A stretch of DNA of 64,000 bases. Source: Acidaminococcus sp. Its GTDB lineage: Bacteria; Bacillota; Negativicutes; Acidaminococcales; Acidaminococcaceae. Of this stretch, positions 1 to 8,929 are shown piece after piece. A program made the position numbers and the translations under genes. The notes beneath the pieces are model-generated. The model worked only from the letters and a program-made list of their open reading frames with translations, made no database searches and was not told the origin of the DNA. The stretch spans positions 5,131 to 69,130 of the forward strand of contig DXYB01000007.1 of the NCBI GenBank assembly GCA_019416065.1. The letters are read 5' to 3'. The stretch's first letter is position 1; every line of letters begins with the position of its first letter.

Positions 1-1163
1 ATTTTTTTGAAAACCCGCAATATGCCCAGATTTTCCAGAACAGCCTGTCTGTTGATACACTGACCATGCTCATGTCAGTCCAGCTCACAGACGCAGTCTT
101 TGAACCAGGGAAAACCGTTATCGTTCTGGATGAAATCCAGGAATGTCCAGAAGCCCGGACGGCCTTAAAGTTTTTTAGTCTGGATGGACGCTATGATGTA
201 ATCGCCACAGGATCTCTGCTAGGAGTCAACGGCTATGGAACTCCCAAATCCATCCCAGTAGGCTATGAACAGCTCATGGTCATGTATCCCATGGATTTCG
301 AAGAATTTCTCTGGGCCCAAGGAATCCAGCCAGATGTCATTGATTTTCTCCGCATTTGCCTGGAGAAAGAACAACCTGTTCCCTCAGCCCTGCATGAAAA
401 AATGAGGGAGCTGCTGCAACTGTATACGATTGTAGGCGGAATGCCAGCTGCCGTCCAAAGTTTTGTGGACCGGCACAACCTCCCAGAAGTCCTTTTGCTC
501 CAACGAAATATCATCCATTCTTATGAAGATGACATGGTTAAGTACGCAGAAAATCGGGATAAAGGCCGTATCCGTCAATGCTTTGCTTCCATCCCCCGGC
601 AGCTGGCCAAAGAAAATAAAAAATTCCAGTACTCCGTAGTAGAATCCCAGGGCAACGCGCAAAAATTCGGCAGCTCCCTCCAGTGGATTGAAGATGCAGG
701 CATCATCTGCCGGTGTTATAATCTGTCTCTGCCAGACCTTCCCTTGGAAGGCTATGCGGTGGACAATATATTCAAAGTGTATATGGCGGACACAGGTCTT
801 TTCATCAGTATGCTGGAAGATGGAACCCAGTCAGACATCTTGCACGGGAATATGCTGGGATACAAAGGTGCCATTTATGAAAATTTGGCTGCGGATTTTT
901 TCTACAAAATGGGACGCAAGCTATACTATTTCCATAAGGATTCCGGCCTAGAAATTGATTTTGTCATCCGTTTTAAAGGAAAAGCCACTCTGGTAGAAGT
1001 AAAGGCCACCAACGGGTATGCCAAGAGTCTGAAGACCATTCTATCTCAGCCAAAACGCTATCCGGTAAGTCAGGGTATCAAGCTGGCGGATACCCAGCTG
1101 AACCGCCAAGGGCAAGTCTTGAACCTGCCTTTTTATATGGGATTTCTGCTGACAGAAGTGTAA
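1..1163 (+). CDS. DUF4143-type AAA ATPase, 5' end cut off by the window
   Basis: The reading frame is open from base 3 to the stop at 1161-1163, so the true start and the P-loop lie outside the window. The visible part begins just before Walker B (VIVLDEIQE). It continues through the winged-helix middle typical of the ATPase plus DUF4143 family and ends in the nuclease-like C-terminal block (LEIDFVIR followed by VEVKA). Members of this family are cytoplasmic ATP-binding proteins of poorly defined role, often found in accessory DNA and spread as paralogues. A second member with an intact P-loop lies at 30533-31735. The Met at base 66 is an internal codon, not a start. Family assignment is confident; function is not known. 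Confidence 0.85.
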   Translation, partial: FFENPQYAQIFQNSLSVDTLTMLMSVQLTDAVFEPGKTVIVLDEIQECPEARTALKFFSLDGRYDVIATGSLLGVNGYGTPKSIPVGYEQLMVMYPMDFEEFLWAQGIQPDVIDFLRICLEKEQPVPSALHEKMRELLQLYTIVGGMPAAVQSFVDRHNLPEVLLLQRNIIHSYEDDMVKYAENRDKGRIRQCFASIPRQLAKENKKFQYSVVESQGNAQKFGSSLQWIEDAGIICRCYNLSLPDLPLEGYAVDNIFKVYMADTGLFISMLEDGTQSDILHGNMLGYKGAIYENLAADFFYKMGRKLYYFHKDSGLEIDFVIRFKGKATLVEVKATNGYAKSLKTILSQPKRYPVSQGIKLADTQLNRQGQVLNLPFYMGFLLTEV

Positions 1164-1228
1164 TGGAGCAGGAAGGACTGCTATCCAGGAACTTCCCCTA
1201 TGCTATGGCGTCATGGCGTAGACCCCAC

Positions 1229-1256
1229 TTGTATTCTTAGGGAACTATGCTATAAT
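1229..1256 (+). promoter_or_regulatory. Promoter of the tRNA-Arg gene
   Basis: A perfect -10 box TATAAT (1251-1256) lies 16 bases after TTGTAT (1229-1234). The tRNA begins 12 bases after the -10 box, which suits a short 5' leader. Confidence 0.7.
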
Positions 1257-1267
1257 GACTTTGTTAT

Positions 1268-1344
1268 GCGGTTGTAGCTCAGTTGGATAGAGCATCTGCC
1301 TCCTAAGCAGAGGGTCGCGCGTTCGACTCGCGCCAATCGCACCA
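1268..1344 (+). tRNA. tRNA-Arg (anticodon CCT)
   Basis: A full cloverleaf folds. The 7-bp acceptor stem pairs GCGGTTG with CAATCGC. The D-arm is normal, the anticodon stem TCTGC/GCAGA encloses loop CTCCTAA (anticodon CCT, reading AGG), and the T-arm has TTCGACT between GCGCG and CGCGC. The CCA end is encoded in the gene. It stands alone with its own promoter and terminator. Confidence 0.96.
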
Positions 1345-1359
1345 ACTTCATACGACAAA

Positions 1360-1392
1360 AGCCATGTTCCGCAAAAGAACATGGCTCTTTTT
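1360..1392. terminator. Bidirectional terminator between tRNA-Arg and the beta-barrel gene
   Basis: A 10-bp stem (AGCCATGTTC with GAACATGGCT) is followed by a T run on the plus strand and preceded by an A run. It can therefore end the tRNA transcript and the leftward transcript of the gene ending at 1401. Confidence 0.8.
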
Positions 1393-1400
1393 GTATGGTT

Positions 1401-2012
1401 TTAGAATTTATAGGACACGCCCACGTTGACCCCATGGGTCTTGGCGTCATGGTCGCCACTGAAATCCTTATACTTGCTGTCGTTATAGGATACATTGGCT
1501 TCCCAGTTGTCGGTAAAGGCATAGCCCACGCCCACTTCATACTGGTTAATGGCATTACCAAAGCCCACTTTGCCCCAGGCTGTGGTTTTATCCGTCAGCG
1601 GCAGCCGGCCAATGGCACCTACCTGATAGCCGCTCTTATTGTCCTTGTATCCATGGTGCTTCACATGGTTGCGGACATACCCGCCGAAGCCATATAAATA
1701 GGGATTGAACTGATACACCAGGCTCACCTGATGTGACTGCACCGAAGCATCGTCGTTTCCTTCATGCGCAGCATACTGATAGTCCAGCCCTAAATTGTCC
1801 GCGATTCCCACAGTGCCGCCAAGGCGATACCGGGCATCTCCGTCATAATCTTTATAATTGCCGTTGCGGTCATTGATTTTTAGTGCCGTACCTACGGTCA
1901 CATTGGCATCAATCTGGGCAGCGCCAGGAGCAATCCGGGCCAAAGGAGAAGCACTAGCAAAACTTAGGGGCAGTAGACCCAGCGCGGCTGCTGCCAGGAT
2001 AATTTTTTTCAT
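1401..2012 (-). CDS. Small outer-membrane beta-barrel protein
   Basis: The 203-residue product has a classic signal peptide: a Lys-rich start, a hydrophobic Ala/Leu core and an Ala-Ser-Ala type cleavage site near residue 22. The mature part is made of short alternating strands rich in Tyr, Gly and Asp (for example YEVGVGYAF and GVNVGVSYKF). It ends in Phe, the usual C-terminal signal for insertion by the BAM machinery. It resembles the opacity/YfaZ-like 8- to 10-strand barrels in size and texture. The start at 2012 is chosen because GGAGG sits 7 bases before it; an in-frame ATG at 2036 lacks this. Role unknown (adhesin, small pore or structural protein). It is direct evidence that the organism has an outer membrane. 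Confidence 0.8.
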   Translation of the reverse strand: MKKIILAAAALGLLPLSFASASPLARIAPGAAQIDANVTVGTALKINDRNGNYKDYDGDARYRLGGTVGIADNLGLDYQYAAHEGNDDASVQSHQVSLVYQFNPYLYGFGGYVRNHVKHHGYKDNKSGYQVGAIGRLPLTDKTTAWGKVGFGNAINQYEVGVGYAFTDNWEANVSYNDSKYKDFSGDHDAKTHGVNVGVSYKF

Positions 2013-2080
2013 GGATTTTCCTCCTTTTGTTCTCATTCTTTCACAGGCGTTCCTGCGGTATCTTCGTCTATATAAATTAT

Positions 2081-2109
2081 ATTATACTCTATCTTGGCTT
2101 TTTTCGCAA
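2081..2109 (-). promoter_or_regulatory. Promoter of the beta-barrel gene
   Basis: On the minus strand TTGCGA (2104-2109) and TATAAT (2081-2086) are separated by 17 bases, about 70 bases before the start codon at 2012. Confidence 0.7.
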
Positions 2110-2129
2110 AATTTTAGGCAAAAGCCAAA

Positions 2130-2158
2130 TTGCGATGGCACTGGGTTTGTAGTATAAT
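2130..2158 (+). promoter_or_regulatory. Promoter of the 95-residue protein gene
   Basis: TTGCGA (2130-2135), a 17-base spacer and TATAAT (2153-2158). It diverges from the neighbouring beta-barrel promoter, which uses the same TTGCGA/TATAAT pair with the same spacing. Confidence 0.7.
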
Positions 2159-2224
2159 AGATTCAATTTTACGATATTTCTAAGCGTATATACCACGTTT
2201 TGCCCAGTTGAAAGGAGACCAGCT

Positions 2225-2512
2225 ATGAAAGTCGGAGAATTTTTGGATATTGTACGGGACGAAACTACAGTCCGGATTTATGCCTATGCGTGCAGCACAG
2301 GATGCGATGCCGGCAACGACATGGAATTTACCGATACGGTAGTAAAAGGCACCTTTAAGACCTACGAGCCAACGGTCATGACCGTATTGCGGGATCTGCC
2401 GATTGAATATGTCAGCGCCGGCCCCAAACACAATATTGATGTCTTTGTCAGCTTAAACTACAACGACTTTGAAAAATTAGGCAACAGCATCAGCGGCGTC
2501 ACCTTTGCCTAA
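2225..2512 (+). CDS. Small protein of unknown function (95 residues)
   Basis: I do not recognise a family with confidence. The product is soluble and slightly acidic, with no signal peptide or membrane segment. It begins MKVGEFLDIV and contains two cysteines in a short YACSTGCDAG stretch near residues 22-31. The alternating hydrophobic pattern suggests a small alpha/beta domain. It has its own sigma-A-type promoter, a good ribosome binding site (AAAGGAGA before 2225) and its own terminator, so it is a real single-gene unit rather than a chance frame. Confidence 0.75.
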   Translation: MKVGEFLDIVRDETTVRIYAYACSTGCDAGNDMEFTDTVVKGTFKTYEPTVMTVLRDLPIEYVSAGPKHNIDVFVSLNYNDFEKLGNSISGVTFA

Positions 2513-2533
2513 CCTGCTTTGGCACCTGAAAGA

Positions 2534-2587
2534 ATATAGCGCAAGCCTTGCACCTTTTACCGTGCACGGATTGCGCTATATTTTTTT
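2534..2587 (+). terminator. Rho-independent terminator
   Basis: A perfect 11-bp stem (ATATAGCGCAA with TTGCGCTATAT) closes a loop that itself has a GTGCA-type inner pairing. Seven T bases follow directly. It ends the transcript of the small gene at 2225. Confidence 0.85.
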
Positions 2588-2611
2588 ACTCTCTTTATCG
2601 CTAAAATACTT

Positions 2612-3949
2612 TTACGCCTTTTGCGTTTTCACCGTAACAGCGGCGGCACACAGAGCAATAACAGTGGGAACCACCCAGCTCATTCCCAGGGAATACAGGG
2701 GCAGATGGGCATACAGTGACAAAAGTCCTTGTACCACGCCCGTATTTTTTAACACGTCCGGCAAAACTCCCAGCGCATCCCCAAAAGCGCAAATGCTGGC
2801 CAGCGCCACCGGCCAGCGATACAGCCGCTTGTTGGCAGTGTGCAGAAAATATTGCACAAAGGAAACCAAAATCAGGGCAATGGCAATGGGGTACAGGAAC
2901 ATCAATACCGGCACTGCCAGCACGATAATCTGGTTAAGCCCCACATTGGCAATCAGAAAAGATGCTCCAGCAAAGAGGCAGCAGTACGTTTCATAGCGGA
3001 AAGAATTAGGAAACATCAGGGTAAATGTATCAGCACAGGACGTGGTCAGTCCGATGGCCGTTTTCAGGCAGGCGAACGTAACAATGACAGCCAGCAAAAG
3101 GCCACCCACCGTACCAAAATAATGGTGAGCGATCTGGGCCAGGGCAACGCCTCCATTGGCAGATGGTGCAAAACTGCCTACGCTGCTGGCCCCTAGCCAG
3201 GTAATCAGCGTATAGATCACGCTCATGAGCACCACCACAATGACGCCGACTTTCACCACTTCTTTGGCGATACTTCCTTTATCCGTCACGCCCAAATCCT
3301 TCATGGTATTGATAACCACCACGGAAAACGCCAGCATGGCTAACACATCCATGGTATTATAGCCTTCTTTAAAGCCGGTGAAAAACGCGTGGGCAATATA
3401 ATCGCCCTGGGGTGCGATCACTCCGGCGCTTGCCATGGGATAGAGCAATGCCATTCCTACCAGAAGAGCCAAAAACACCAAAAAGATGGGGTTCAGTCCC
3501 TTGCCGATATAGCTCATGAGCCGGGAGGGTTTTAGGGAAAACAGCAGGGCGATGAACATAAATAAAAAGCTGAAAATACCCAAAGCCAAAGCACTTTCCC
3601 CGCCGATAAACGGCGCAATTCCCACCTGGTACGACACTGTAGCCGTACGAGGCTGAGCAAAGGCCGGCCCAATGGTTAAATAGAGTAAAATCGTATAGAT
3701 CCTGGCAAAGGTAGGATGCACATTACTGGCCAGTTCTTCCAGGTTGCGGCTGCCGGTTAGACCAATGGCCAAAAGCGCCATAAAGGGAAGAAAAACGCCC
3801 GTTGCAATAAAGCCCCAGTTGGCATTCCACAGATGGCTGCCGGCCAATTGTCCCATATGAACGGGGAAAATCAAGTTGCCGGCGCCAAAGAGCATGCCAA
3901 AGAGCATGGAGCCGATAAAAATACTTTGTGACCGCGTTAATTTTTGCAT
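2612..3949 (-). CDS. brnQ: Branched-chain amino acid transporter, LIVCS family
   Basis: A 445-residue polytopic membrane protein with about 12 helices. The signature start MQKLTRSQSIFIGSMLFGML is followed by GAGNLIFP, the hallmark N-terminus of BrnQ carriers. BrnQ imports Leu, Ile and Val with Na+ or H+ across the inner membrane. The start at 3949 is chosen because GGAG lies 7 bases upstream and matches the family N-terminus. A longer frame to 4015 would overlap the upstream gene. It follows an SDR gene by 43 bases without a terminator, so the two are probably co-transcribed. Confidence 0.93.
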   Translation of the reverse strand: MQKLTRSQSIFIGSMLFGMLFGAGNLIFPVHMGQLAGSHLWNANWGFIATGVFLPFMALLAIGLTGSRNLEELASNVHPTFARIYTILLYLTIGPAFAQPRTATVSYQVGIAPFIGGESALALGIFSFLFMFIALLFSLKPSRLMSYIGKGLNPIFLVFLALLVGMALLYPMASAGVIAPQGDYIAHAFFTGFKEGYNTMDVLAMLAFSVVVINTMKDLGVTDKGSIAKEVVKVGVIVVVLMSVIYTLITWLGASSVGSFAPSANGGVALAQIAHHYFGTVGGLLLAVIVTFACLKTAIGLTTSCADTFTLMFPNSFRYETYCCLFAGASFLIANVGLNQIIVLAVPVLMFLYPIAIALILVSFVQYFLHTANKRLYRWPVALASICAFGDALGVLPDVLKNTGVVQGLLSLYAHLPLYSLGMSWVVPTVIALCAAAVTVKTQKA

Positions 3950-3992
3950 TGCTGGTCTCCTTTTGTCCATGATATTTTCGTTGCTGTAAGCA

Positions 3993-4748
3993 TTATTTTG
4001 CTGTAAGTCCGCCATCTATAGCGATGACAGCGCCTGTCATAAAGCCGTTCAAGGGGGAGAGCACGGCGCACGCCATATGGGCGATTTCCTCGGCCTTGCC
4101 AATCCGTCCCAGAGGATAGATGGACGCCATTTCTTCCAGGGTATACCCACCGCTTTTCAGCTGTTTTTGCACCAGCGGCGTTGCCACATCTCCGGGGCAC
4201 AAACAGTTTACCCGAATGTTCGGGGCAAAATCCAGGGCCCAAGAACGGGTCAGTGCCACGAGGGCGCCTTTTGTCGCTGCATACAAAGCACAGCCGTAAT
4301 TGCCTTCCAGGGCCGCGTCGGACGCAATGTTCAAAATAGAGGCGTCCTTTTCTGTCAAAAAGGGCAGTACTGCTTTTGTCACAAACACTGTACTTTTCAC
4401 ATTGGTATCCATGAGCCGATTGTACGCCGTCTCCGTCAACTCTGATAGCGACTGCTCCTCGTAGATGCCGGCACAATTGACGAGAAAAGCAATGGGCTGA
4501 TTCGCATCGCCCAGTATTTTTCCCACCTGTGCGCAGCCAGATAGGGTGCTAAGGTCTGCTTGTACAAAAAAGGCCTTGCCCGATCCCATGGATAGCGTTT
4601 GGAGCGCCGTTCGTCCCTTTTCCAGATTTTGCCCCACAAGGGTAACACTCGCGCCGTCCTGTACCAGAAATTTAGCTATCGCAAGGCCAATCCCCGACGT
4701 CCCACCGGTAATCACGCCCTGTTTCCCGGCCATTCCATAGTGTTGCAC
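3993..4748 (-). CDS. SDR-family NAD(P)-dependent oxidoreductase
   Basis: A 252-residue classical short-chain dehydrogenase. The Rossmann glycine motif (GVITGGTSGIGLAIA) is near residues 12-26. The NAG-type motif appears as NCAG, the catalytic Ser as IASDA, and the active-site pair as YAATK. The family reduces or oxidises an alcohol/ketone; the substrate cannot be told from sequence (3-oxoacyl-ACP reductase-like enzymes look the same). The start is taken as GTG at 4748 because AAAGGGGAT lies 7 bases before it. TTG at 4766 and ATG at 4733 are less well supported. It sits just after the cold-shock gene terminator and before brnQ. Confidence 0.85.
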   Translation of the reverse strand: MQHYGMAGKQGVITGGTSGIGLAIAKFLVQDGASVTLVGQNLEKGRTALQTLSMGSGKAFFVQADLSTLSGCAQVGKILGDANQPIAFLVNCAGIYEEQSLSELTETAYNRLMDTNVKSTVFVTKAVLPFLTEKDASILNIASDAALEGNYGCALYAATKGALVALTRSWALDFAPNIRVNCLCPGDVATPLVQKQLKSGGYTLEEMASIYPLGRIGKAEEIAHMACAVLSPLNGFMTGAVIAIDGGLTAK

Positions 4749-4767
4749 CCTGGTATCCCCTTTCAAA

Positions 4768-4799
4768 CAAAAAAGGAGTATCGTCGAAACGAGACTCCT
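4768..4799 (-). terminator. Terminator of the cold-shock gene
   Basis: Read on the minus strand, a stem of AGGAGT and TCGT blocks (4774-4799) is followed by six T. It lies between the cold-shock gene and the SDR gene. Confidence 0.8.
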
Positions 4800-4837
4800 C
4801 TTTCATTGCCTGTTGTTATGTTGTAAAGAGTAGGATC

Positions 4838-5035
4838 TTACAGTTTCACAACGTTAGCAGCTTGTTCACCGCGGTTGCCAGTGACAACGTCGAATTCAAC
4901 AGCCTGGCCTTCTTCCAGGGTTTTGAAGCCTTCGCCCTGAATTGCGGAGAAATGAACGAACACGTCGCCGCCATCTTCCCGTTCAATAAAGCCATACCCT
5001 TTTTCAGCGTTAAACCATTTTACTTTGCCAGTCAT
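4838..5035 (-). CDS. Cold-shock domain protein (CspA family)
   Basis: A 65-residue single OB-fold protein with both RNA-binding motifs: RNP1 as KGYGFI (residues 12-17) and RNP2 as DVFVHF (24-29). It binds single-stranded RNA/DNA and acts as an RNA chaperone. A strong site AGGAGG precedes the ATG. The predicted promoter leaves an untranslated leader of about 90 bases, in line with temperature-responsive csp leaders, and a dedicated terminator follows. Confidence 0.96.
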   Translation of the reverse strand: MTGKVKWFNAEKGYGFIEREDGGDVFVHFSAIQGEGFKTLEEGQAVEFDVVTGNRGEQAANVVKL

Positions 5036-5133
5036 CTTTTACGTGGCCTCCTAAAAAATAATGCGAAAAACGATCCAACTCCTATGTGAGACCATAAAGT
5101 TCTACATCAAGTAAGTCCGTCATTCTGTTCTTC

Positions 5134-5162
5134 ATTCTAGCATAACAAAAGGAGAATAGCAA
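5134..5162 (-). promoter_or_regulatory. Promoter of the cold-shock gene
   Basis: Minus strand TTGCTA (5157-5162), 17-base spacer, TAGAAT (5134-5139) with an extended TGC before the -10. Confidence 0.65.
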
Positions 5163-5178
5163 GCAAAAGAATGCCTAA

Positions 5179-5910
5179 TTATTCGGATAAATGTACCCCA
5201 TACATCCCTAAAAATCCATCCAGCCCTTCTTCCAATTTTTCCTGCAAAAGTGTATAAAAAGGCGTCAACTCCCCTGTTGTTGCATAGACATCCAGCGTTT
5301 TAAAATAGCGTTCTGCCGTACGTTTTTTGATGGTCACAGGGGGATATGCATTTTCCAAGAGAACATAATTCATAAGCAGCCTGGCGGTGCGGCCATTCCC
5401 ATCCTGAAAGGGATGAATGCGCACAAAGTCCGCATGGACCCAGGCCGCTTTTTCTACCGGGTTTGGAAAGGGATCCTGCTCCAAGCGGTAACAGAAATTT
5501 TTCATCTCGTCCCATACTTTCCGGGGATTGGGCGGCACGTGACTGGCTCCCCGGATATAAACAGGAACGGAGCGATAAATGCCCTCCACACCGGGCCGGG
5601 GCAGCACTTTTTCATGGATATTCTTCAGGATGTCTTCTGTCAGCGGCACCTTATTTTTTACGCATGCTTTCACATACCCCCAGGCAGAGGCATGGCCCTG
5701 TATCTCCTCATATTCCCGCACGCTGGTTTCTGCCGGGATAATCCCGTCCGTCAGAATCATTTTGGTTCCCAAAAGGGAAATGGTATTGCCCTCAATGGAC
5801 GTGGAATCATGGGTAAATTCCACTAGGAAATTTTCTTCCCAATCCTGTTGTTCAAACGCCGTCAGACGGGGCAGGATGGCACGGTATTGTTGCAGTTTTT
5901 CCTCCAGCAT
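5179..5910 (-). CDS. Fic-domain protein (probable AMP-transferase)
   Basis: A 243-residue Fic protein. The active-site loop is canonical, HPFQDGNGRTAR around residues 165-176, giving the catalytic His and the phosphate-binding GNGR. An N-terminal (S/T)xxxE(G/N) inhibitory helix is present as STSIEG near residues 37-42, so it is a self-inhibited (class II) Fic. Such proteins transfer AMP to Ser/Thr/Tyr of target proteins. The start at 5910 follows GGAAG and lies 5 bases after the stop of the restriction-modification gene, so the two form one transcript. Here the Fic may act as an accessory or guard protein for the restriction system; that is inference. Confidence 0.9.
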   Translation of the reverse strand: MLEEKLQQYRAILPRLTAFEQQDWEENFLVEFTHDSTSIEGNTISLLGTKMILTDGIIPAETSVREYEEIQGHASAWGYVKACVKNKVPLTEDILKNIHEKVLPRPGVEGIYRSVPVYIRGASHVPPNPRKVWDEMKNFCYRLEQDPFPNPVEKAAWVHADFVRIHPFQDGNGRTARLLMNYVLLENAYPPVTIKKRTAERYFKTLDVYATTGELTPFYTLLQEKLEEGLDGFLGMYGVHLSE

Positions 5911-5915
5911 CGTGC

Positions 5916-8696
5916 TCACTTCCCTTCCGTTAATTTCTGGTATTGTTGCATCAAGGCGCTGACGCAATCTGTTTCCGTCAGTTTAGTGGAAAAACCATAG
6001 GCCTGCATCACCGCCCGATCGTTTTCCTGATGGGCTTTTCGCAGTTCCGGGGGCATGGTCAGCTGGTCGTATAAATCTGCCAGAGAGGAATCTGGGTATA
6101 GGGCCCTGGCGTTCAAAATACCCTGGGCAGTCTGCTCAATTTTGGCTTTTTGCTCCGGAGTAGGAGAAGGCCAAGGGAAGTTATTATAAACGATATTTTT
6201 TGAGTACCGGTAATCACTTTTCAATCGACCTGCTACAACCCGCATCCACGCCATATGAACATTGGATTCCAGTACACCAAAATGATATAGCGTAGCATTA
6301 GGTACAATCTGGACAGAATCTGAAGCAATAACATTTGACGATATGAATCCCATGGGGATATATCTCCGGTTTTCTGAAGAAACACGGGGAACGAGTAAGT
6401 ATGATGAGGAAGGTTGTCTAATTTCTTGAAACAAAGTAGGTGTTTGAGCACTTTCAATTGTTTGCTTTTTAGGACTTGCCTCACGAAAACGTCTTACATT
6501 ATTTACTCTTTCCATGATAAATTTTGATGTCCGTAGAATACTAGGAGACACATTTACAAGCCAAAGACAATATCGCTCCTTGTTATTTATAAATTCCGTG
6601 GCTCCCAAGACCGGTTTGATATATATGCCAATTTGTGGGTCAATCTCAAGAGCCTGTTTACGTTCATCTGGCGTTAAAAACAAAAAGCCCCCATCCGTTG
6701 GTTTATTACCATAAACCATTTCCGTAATATTCATGAGTGGTTCATTTCTGCTTTCGACAAAAACATCAGGAGCATCCATTAAATAGGGGCTTATATTTAC
6801 TACAACCTGTTTCAAATTCCCGTCATAGATAATTTTTTCATTCTTGCTTCCTTCCTGACTGAAACCAACTATGACACAGTGTACCACTGCCATATCCGAC
6901 GCTTTACTCTCCCATTTGAAGGTCCGATAGGCAAAGTCAATCTGCACATGGAACCGGTCATAGAGGGGTTTCCATACGCCGGCCACTTGCTCTCCTTGTG
7001 TAATGCTGTTGGTGGACACAAACGCCGTGCGAATGGGTGTGTCTTGCATATAGTCTGCAGCTTTGAAATACCAGCCTGCCACGTAGTCGATTTTCCCAGC
7101 AGTTTTATAGGGCTTGCCTTTTTCATCCACATAAATGGACAGAATATCCGCCTTTTGTTCCTTACTTTGCAGGCTGTAGCCCCGAAACGGCGGATTCCCC
7201 ATAATGTAATTCAGCTTGTCTTTGGGCACCACATCTTCCCATTTCATCCGCAAGGCATTGCCCTCCACAATATTAGCATTGGTCTTTAGGGGCAAAAAGT
7301 CAATAGCCTGGTGGACGATGCTTTCGGTCTGCTGGAGCATCTGGCTTTCTGCAATCCACAGCGCCGTTTTCGCCACGGTGACGGCAAAATCATTGATTTC
7401 GATGCCGTAAAACTGGCTGATGGACACCTTGATGGGGTCATAAAAATCTCCCAGGGTCATTTGCCCGTGGGTATAATCACTGATGGCTTCATTTTCCAGT
7501 TTCCGCAGAGACAAATAGGTTTCCGTAAGGAAATTGCCGCTGCCACAGGCGGGGTCCAGGAACCGGAGGGAGGCCAGTTTATCCTGGTAGGCCAAGAGTT
7601 TCCGCTTCCGTTCATTTTCCACGGTAAGGGCTTCAATGTCCTGCAATTCTTTTTTCAAGTCGTCCAAAAACAAGGGATCAATGACCTTGTGGATGTTTTC
7701 AATGCTGGTATAGTGCATACCGCCGCTACGCCGGGTCTCCGGGTTCAACGTGCTTTCAAACACGGCGCCAAATATGGTAGGGCTGATATCCGCCCAATTA
7801 AAGCCCTGGCTGCAGTCTTCCATGATAAGGCCCACGATGGCATCATCCAATCGGGGAATCTCAATCTCTTCATCCGCAAAAAGGCCCCCGTTCACATAGG
7901 GGAAGGCTAAGAGGTTCTCATTGGCATAGGGATCCCGGTCTTCCGGTTTGGTATCCAGTATGCGAAAAAGTTGGATTAATGCCTCCCGCACGTTCTGGGA
8001 ACGATACGCCGCCAGATAGTCATAAAACTGGCTGTGGGAACCGAAAATCCCCGCGTCTTCCGCATAGAGACAGAACACCAGCCGCACACACAGCACATTC
8101 AGGCTGCGAAGGCTTTGGGGAGCGGTGGGATCCTTGTATTTTTGCAGTAGGGCATCATACAGCCGTCCCACCAATTTCCCCGCATCAATGGATACCCGCA
8201 GTTCTTTGGGGGATACGGTTTTCTTTTCGTCCACCAGGAAATCCAGCCGATACGCTTCTTTCGGCAGATCTTTTAGCAGTAGCTGCTGGGGTTCCCCCTG
8301 GGGATTATCCATGTCGTAAATGAGGAATTCCTGGAAGTTGCAGGTAATGACGTATTTAGGGTGCTGGCTCACCGGAAGTTCTGTGATATACCGCTTGGCC
8401 TGTTGGAACGGGTTTAGCAGCGACCCATCCGATTGGCGGATGGCAGCTTTTAAATTTTTGTCCCGACCCTTTTGCTCAATCATCACCCGAGTAGAGGGAA
8501 TCATGCCGTCGATAAAGCTGGTGTGATCCAAATGCACCTGGTCTTCAAAACTGATAAATCGCTCCGGGTGCTCCACACCGTATACGTCCCGCAGGAGAGA
8601 AAGCCAGAATTTTTGGCTTTCCCCTTTTTCGTAGCCCTTGTCCTGCCAGTAGTTCGCAAAATCCTGCGCTGCCTGCTTCTTTGCCTGCTCGTTCAT
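5916..8696 (-). CDS. MmeI-like single-chain restriction-modification enzyme (type IIL/IIG)
   Basis: The 926-residue protein matches the MmeI architecture in length and order. The N-terminal PD-(D/E)xK nuclease shows D63, E74 and K76 in an IPSTRVMIEQK context. A helical spacer follows. The gamma-type adenine methyltransferase has motif I FLDPACGSGNFL (379-390) and motif IV NPPF (501-504). The target-recognition and C-terminal regions reach the end. One polypeptide would both methylate and cut DNA. The start at 8696 is preceded by AGGGAGG; an upstream in-frame Met at 8819 has no such site and adds 41 atypical residues. The Fic gene follows by 5 bases. The recognition sequence cannot be read from here. 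Confidence 0.92.
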   Translation of the reverse strand: MNEQAKKQAAQDFANYWQDKGYEKGESQKFWLSLLRDVYGVEHPERFISFEDQVHLDHTSFIDGMIPSTRVMIEQKGRDKNLKAAIRQSDGSLLNPFQQAKRYITELPVSQHPKYVITCNFQEFLIYDMDNPQGEPQQLLLKDLPKEAYRLDFLVDEKKTVSPKELRVSIDAGKLVGRLYDALLQKYKDPTAPQSLRSLNVLCVRLVFCLYAEDAGIFGSHSQFYDYLAAYRSQNVREALIQLFRILDTKPEDRDPYANENLLAFPYVNGGLFADEEIEIPRLDDAIVGLIMEDCSQGFNWADISPTIFGAVFESTLNPETRRSGGMHYTSIENIHKVIDPLFLDDLKKELQDIEALTVENERKRKLLAYQDKLASLRFLDPACGSGNFLTETYLSLRKLENEAISDYTHGQMTLGDFYDPIKVSISQFYGIEINDFAVTVAKTALWIAESQMLQQTESIVHQAIDFLPLKTNANIVEGNALRMKWEDVVPKDKLNYIMGNPPFRGYSLQSKEQKADILSIYVDEKGKPYKTAGKIDYVAGWYFKAADYMQDTPIRTAFVSTNSITQGEQVAGVWKPLYDRFHVQIDFAYRTFKWESKASDMAVVHCVIVGFSQEGSKNEKIIYDGNLKQVVVNISPYLMDAPDVFVESRNEPLMNITEMVYGNKPTDGGFLFLTPDERKQALEIDPQIGIYIKPVLGATEFINNKERYCLWLVNVSPSILRTSKFIMERVNNVRRFREASPKKQTIESAQTPTLFQEIRQPSSSYLLVPRVSSENRRYIPMGFISSNVIASDSVQIVPNATLYHFGVLESNVHMAWMRVVAGRLKSDYRYSKNIVYNNFPWPSPTPEQKAKIEQTAQGILNARALYPDSSLADLYDQLTMPPELRKAHQENDRAVMQAYGFSTKLTETDCVSALMQQYQKLTEGK

Positions 8697-8726
8697 GCCC
8701 TGCCCTCCCTGGGATTTGATAGGCTT

Positions 8727-8746
8727 ATTATACCATGGAAGCCATG
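8727..8746 (-). promoter_or_regulatory. -10 box and palindrome upstream of the restriction-modification operon
   Basis: Minus-strand TATAAT (8727-8732) lies about 30 bases before the start at 8696, but no good -35 is seen. Directly upstream is the inverted repeat CATGG-AAG-CCATG (8734-8746), placed where a regulator would block or assist polymerase. Weak evidence for regulated expression. Confidence 0.4.
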
Positions 8747-8929
8747 ATAAATTTTCAGCTGTTTCATCGCCAAAGTTCACCGTTTTTCTGTCCACCCCTG
8801 AGGAGGCGGAGGTATCCACGCTTTGGCGTGGATGGTGGGGGCGCTACTAAGTCTGTACCCTTTGTACCGAGGTAGCAGAATCTGCTAGGATTTTCTTTGA
8901 TGTTTGTAAGAGATAGGGTCTAAGCAAGG

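Noticed and set aside
8814..8833. Perfect 8-bp hairpin upstream of the restriction-modification gene
   Set aside because: No T run on either strand and no link to a known regulatory element; reported only as a structure in the gap.
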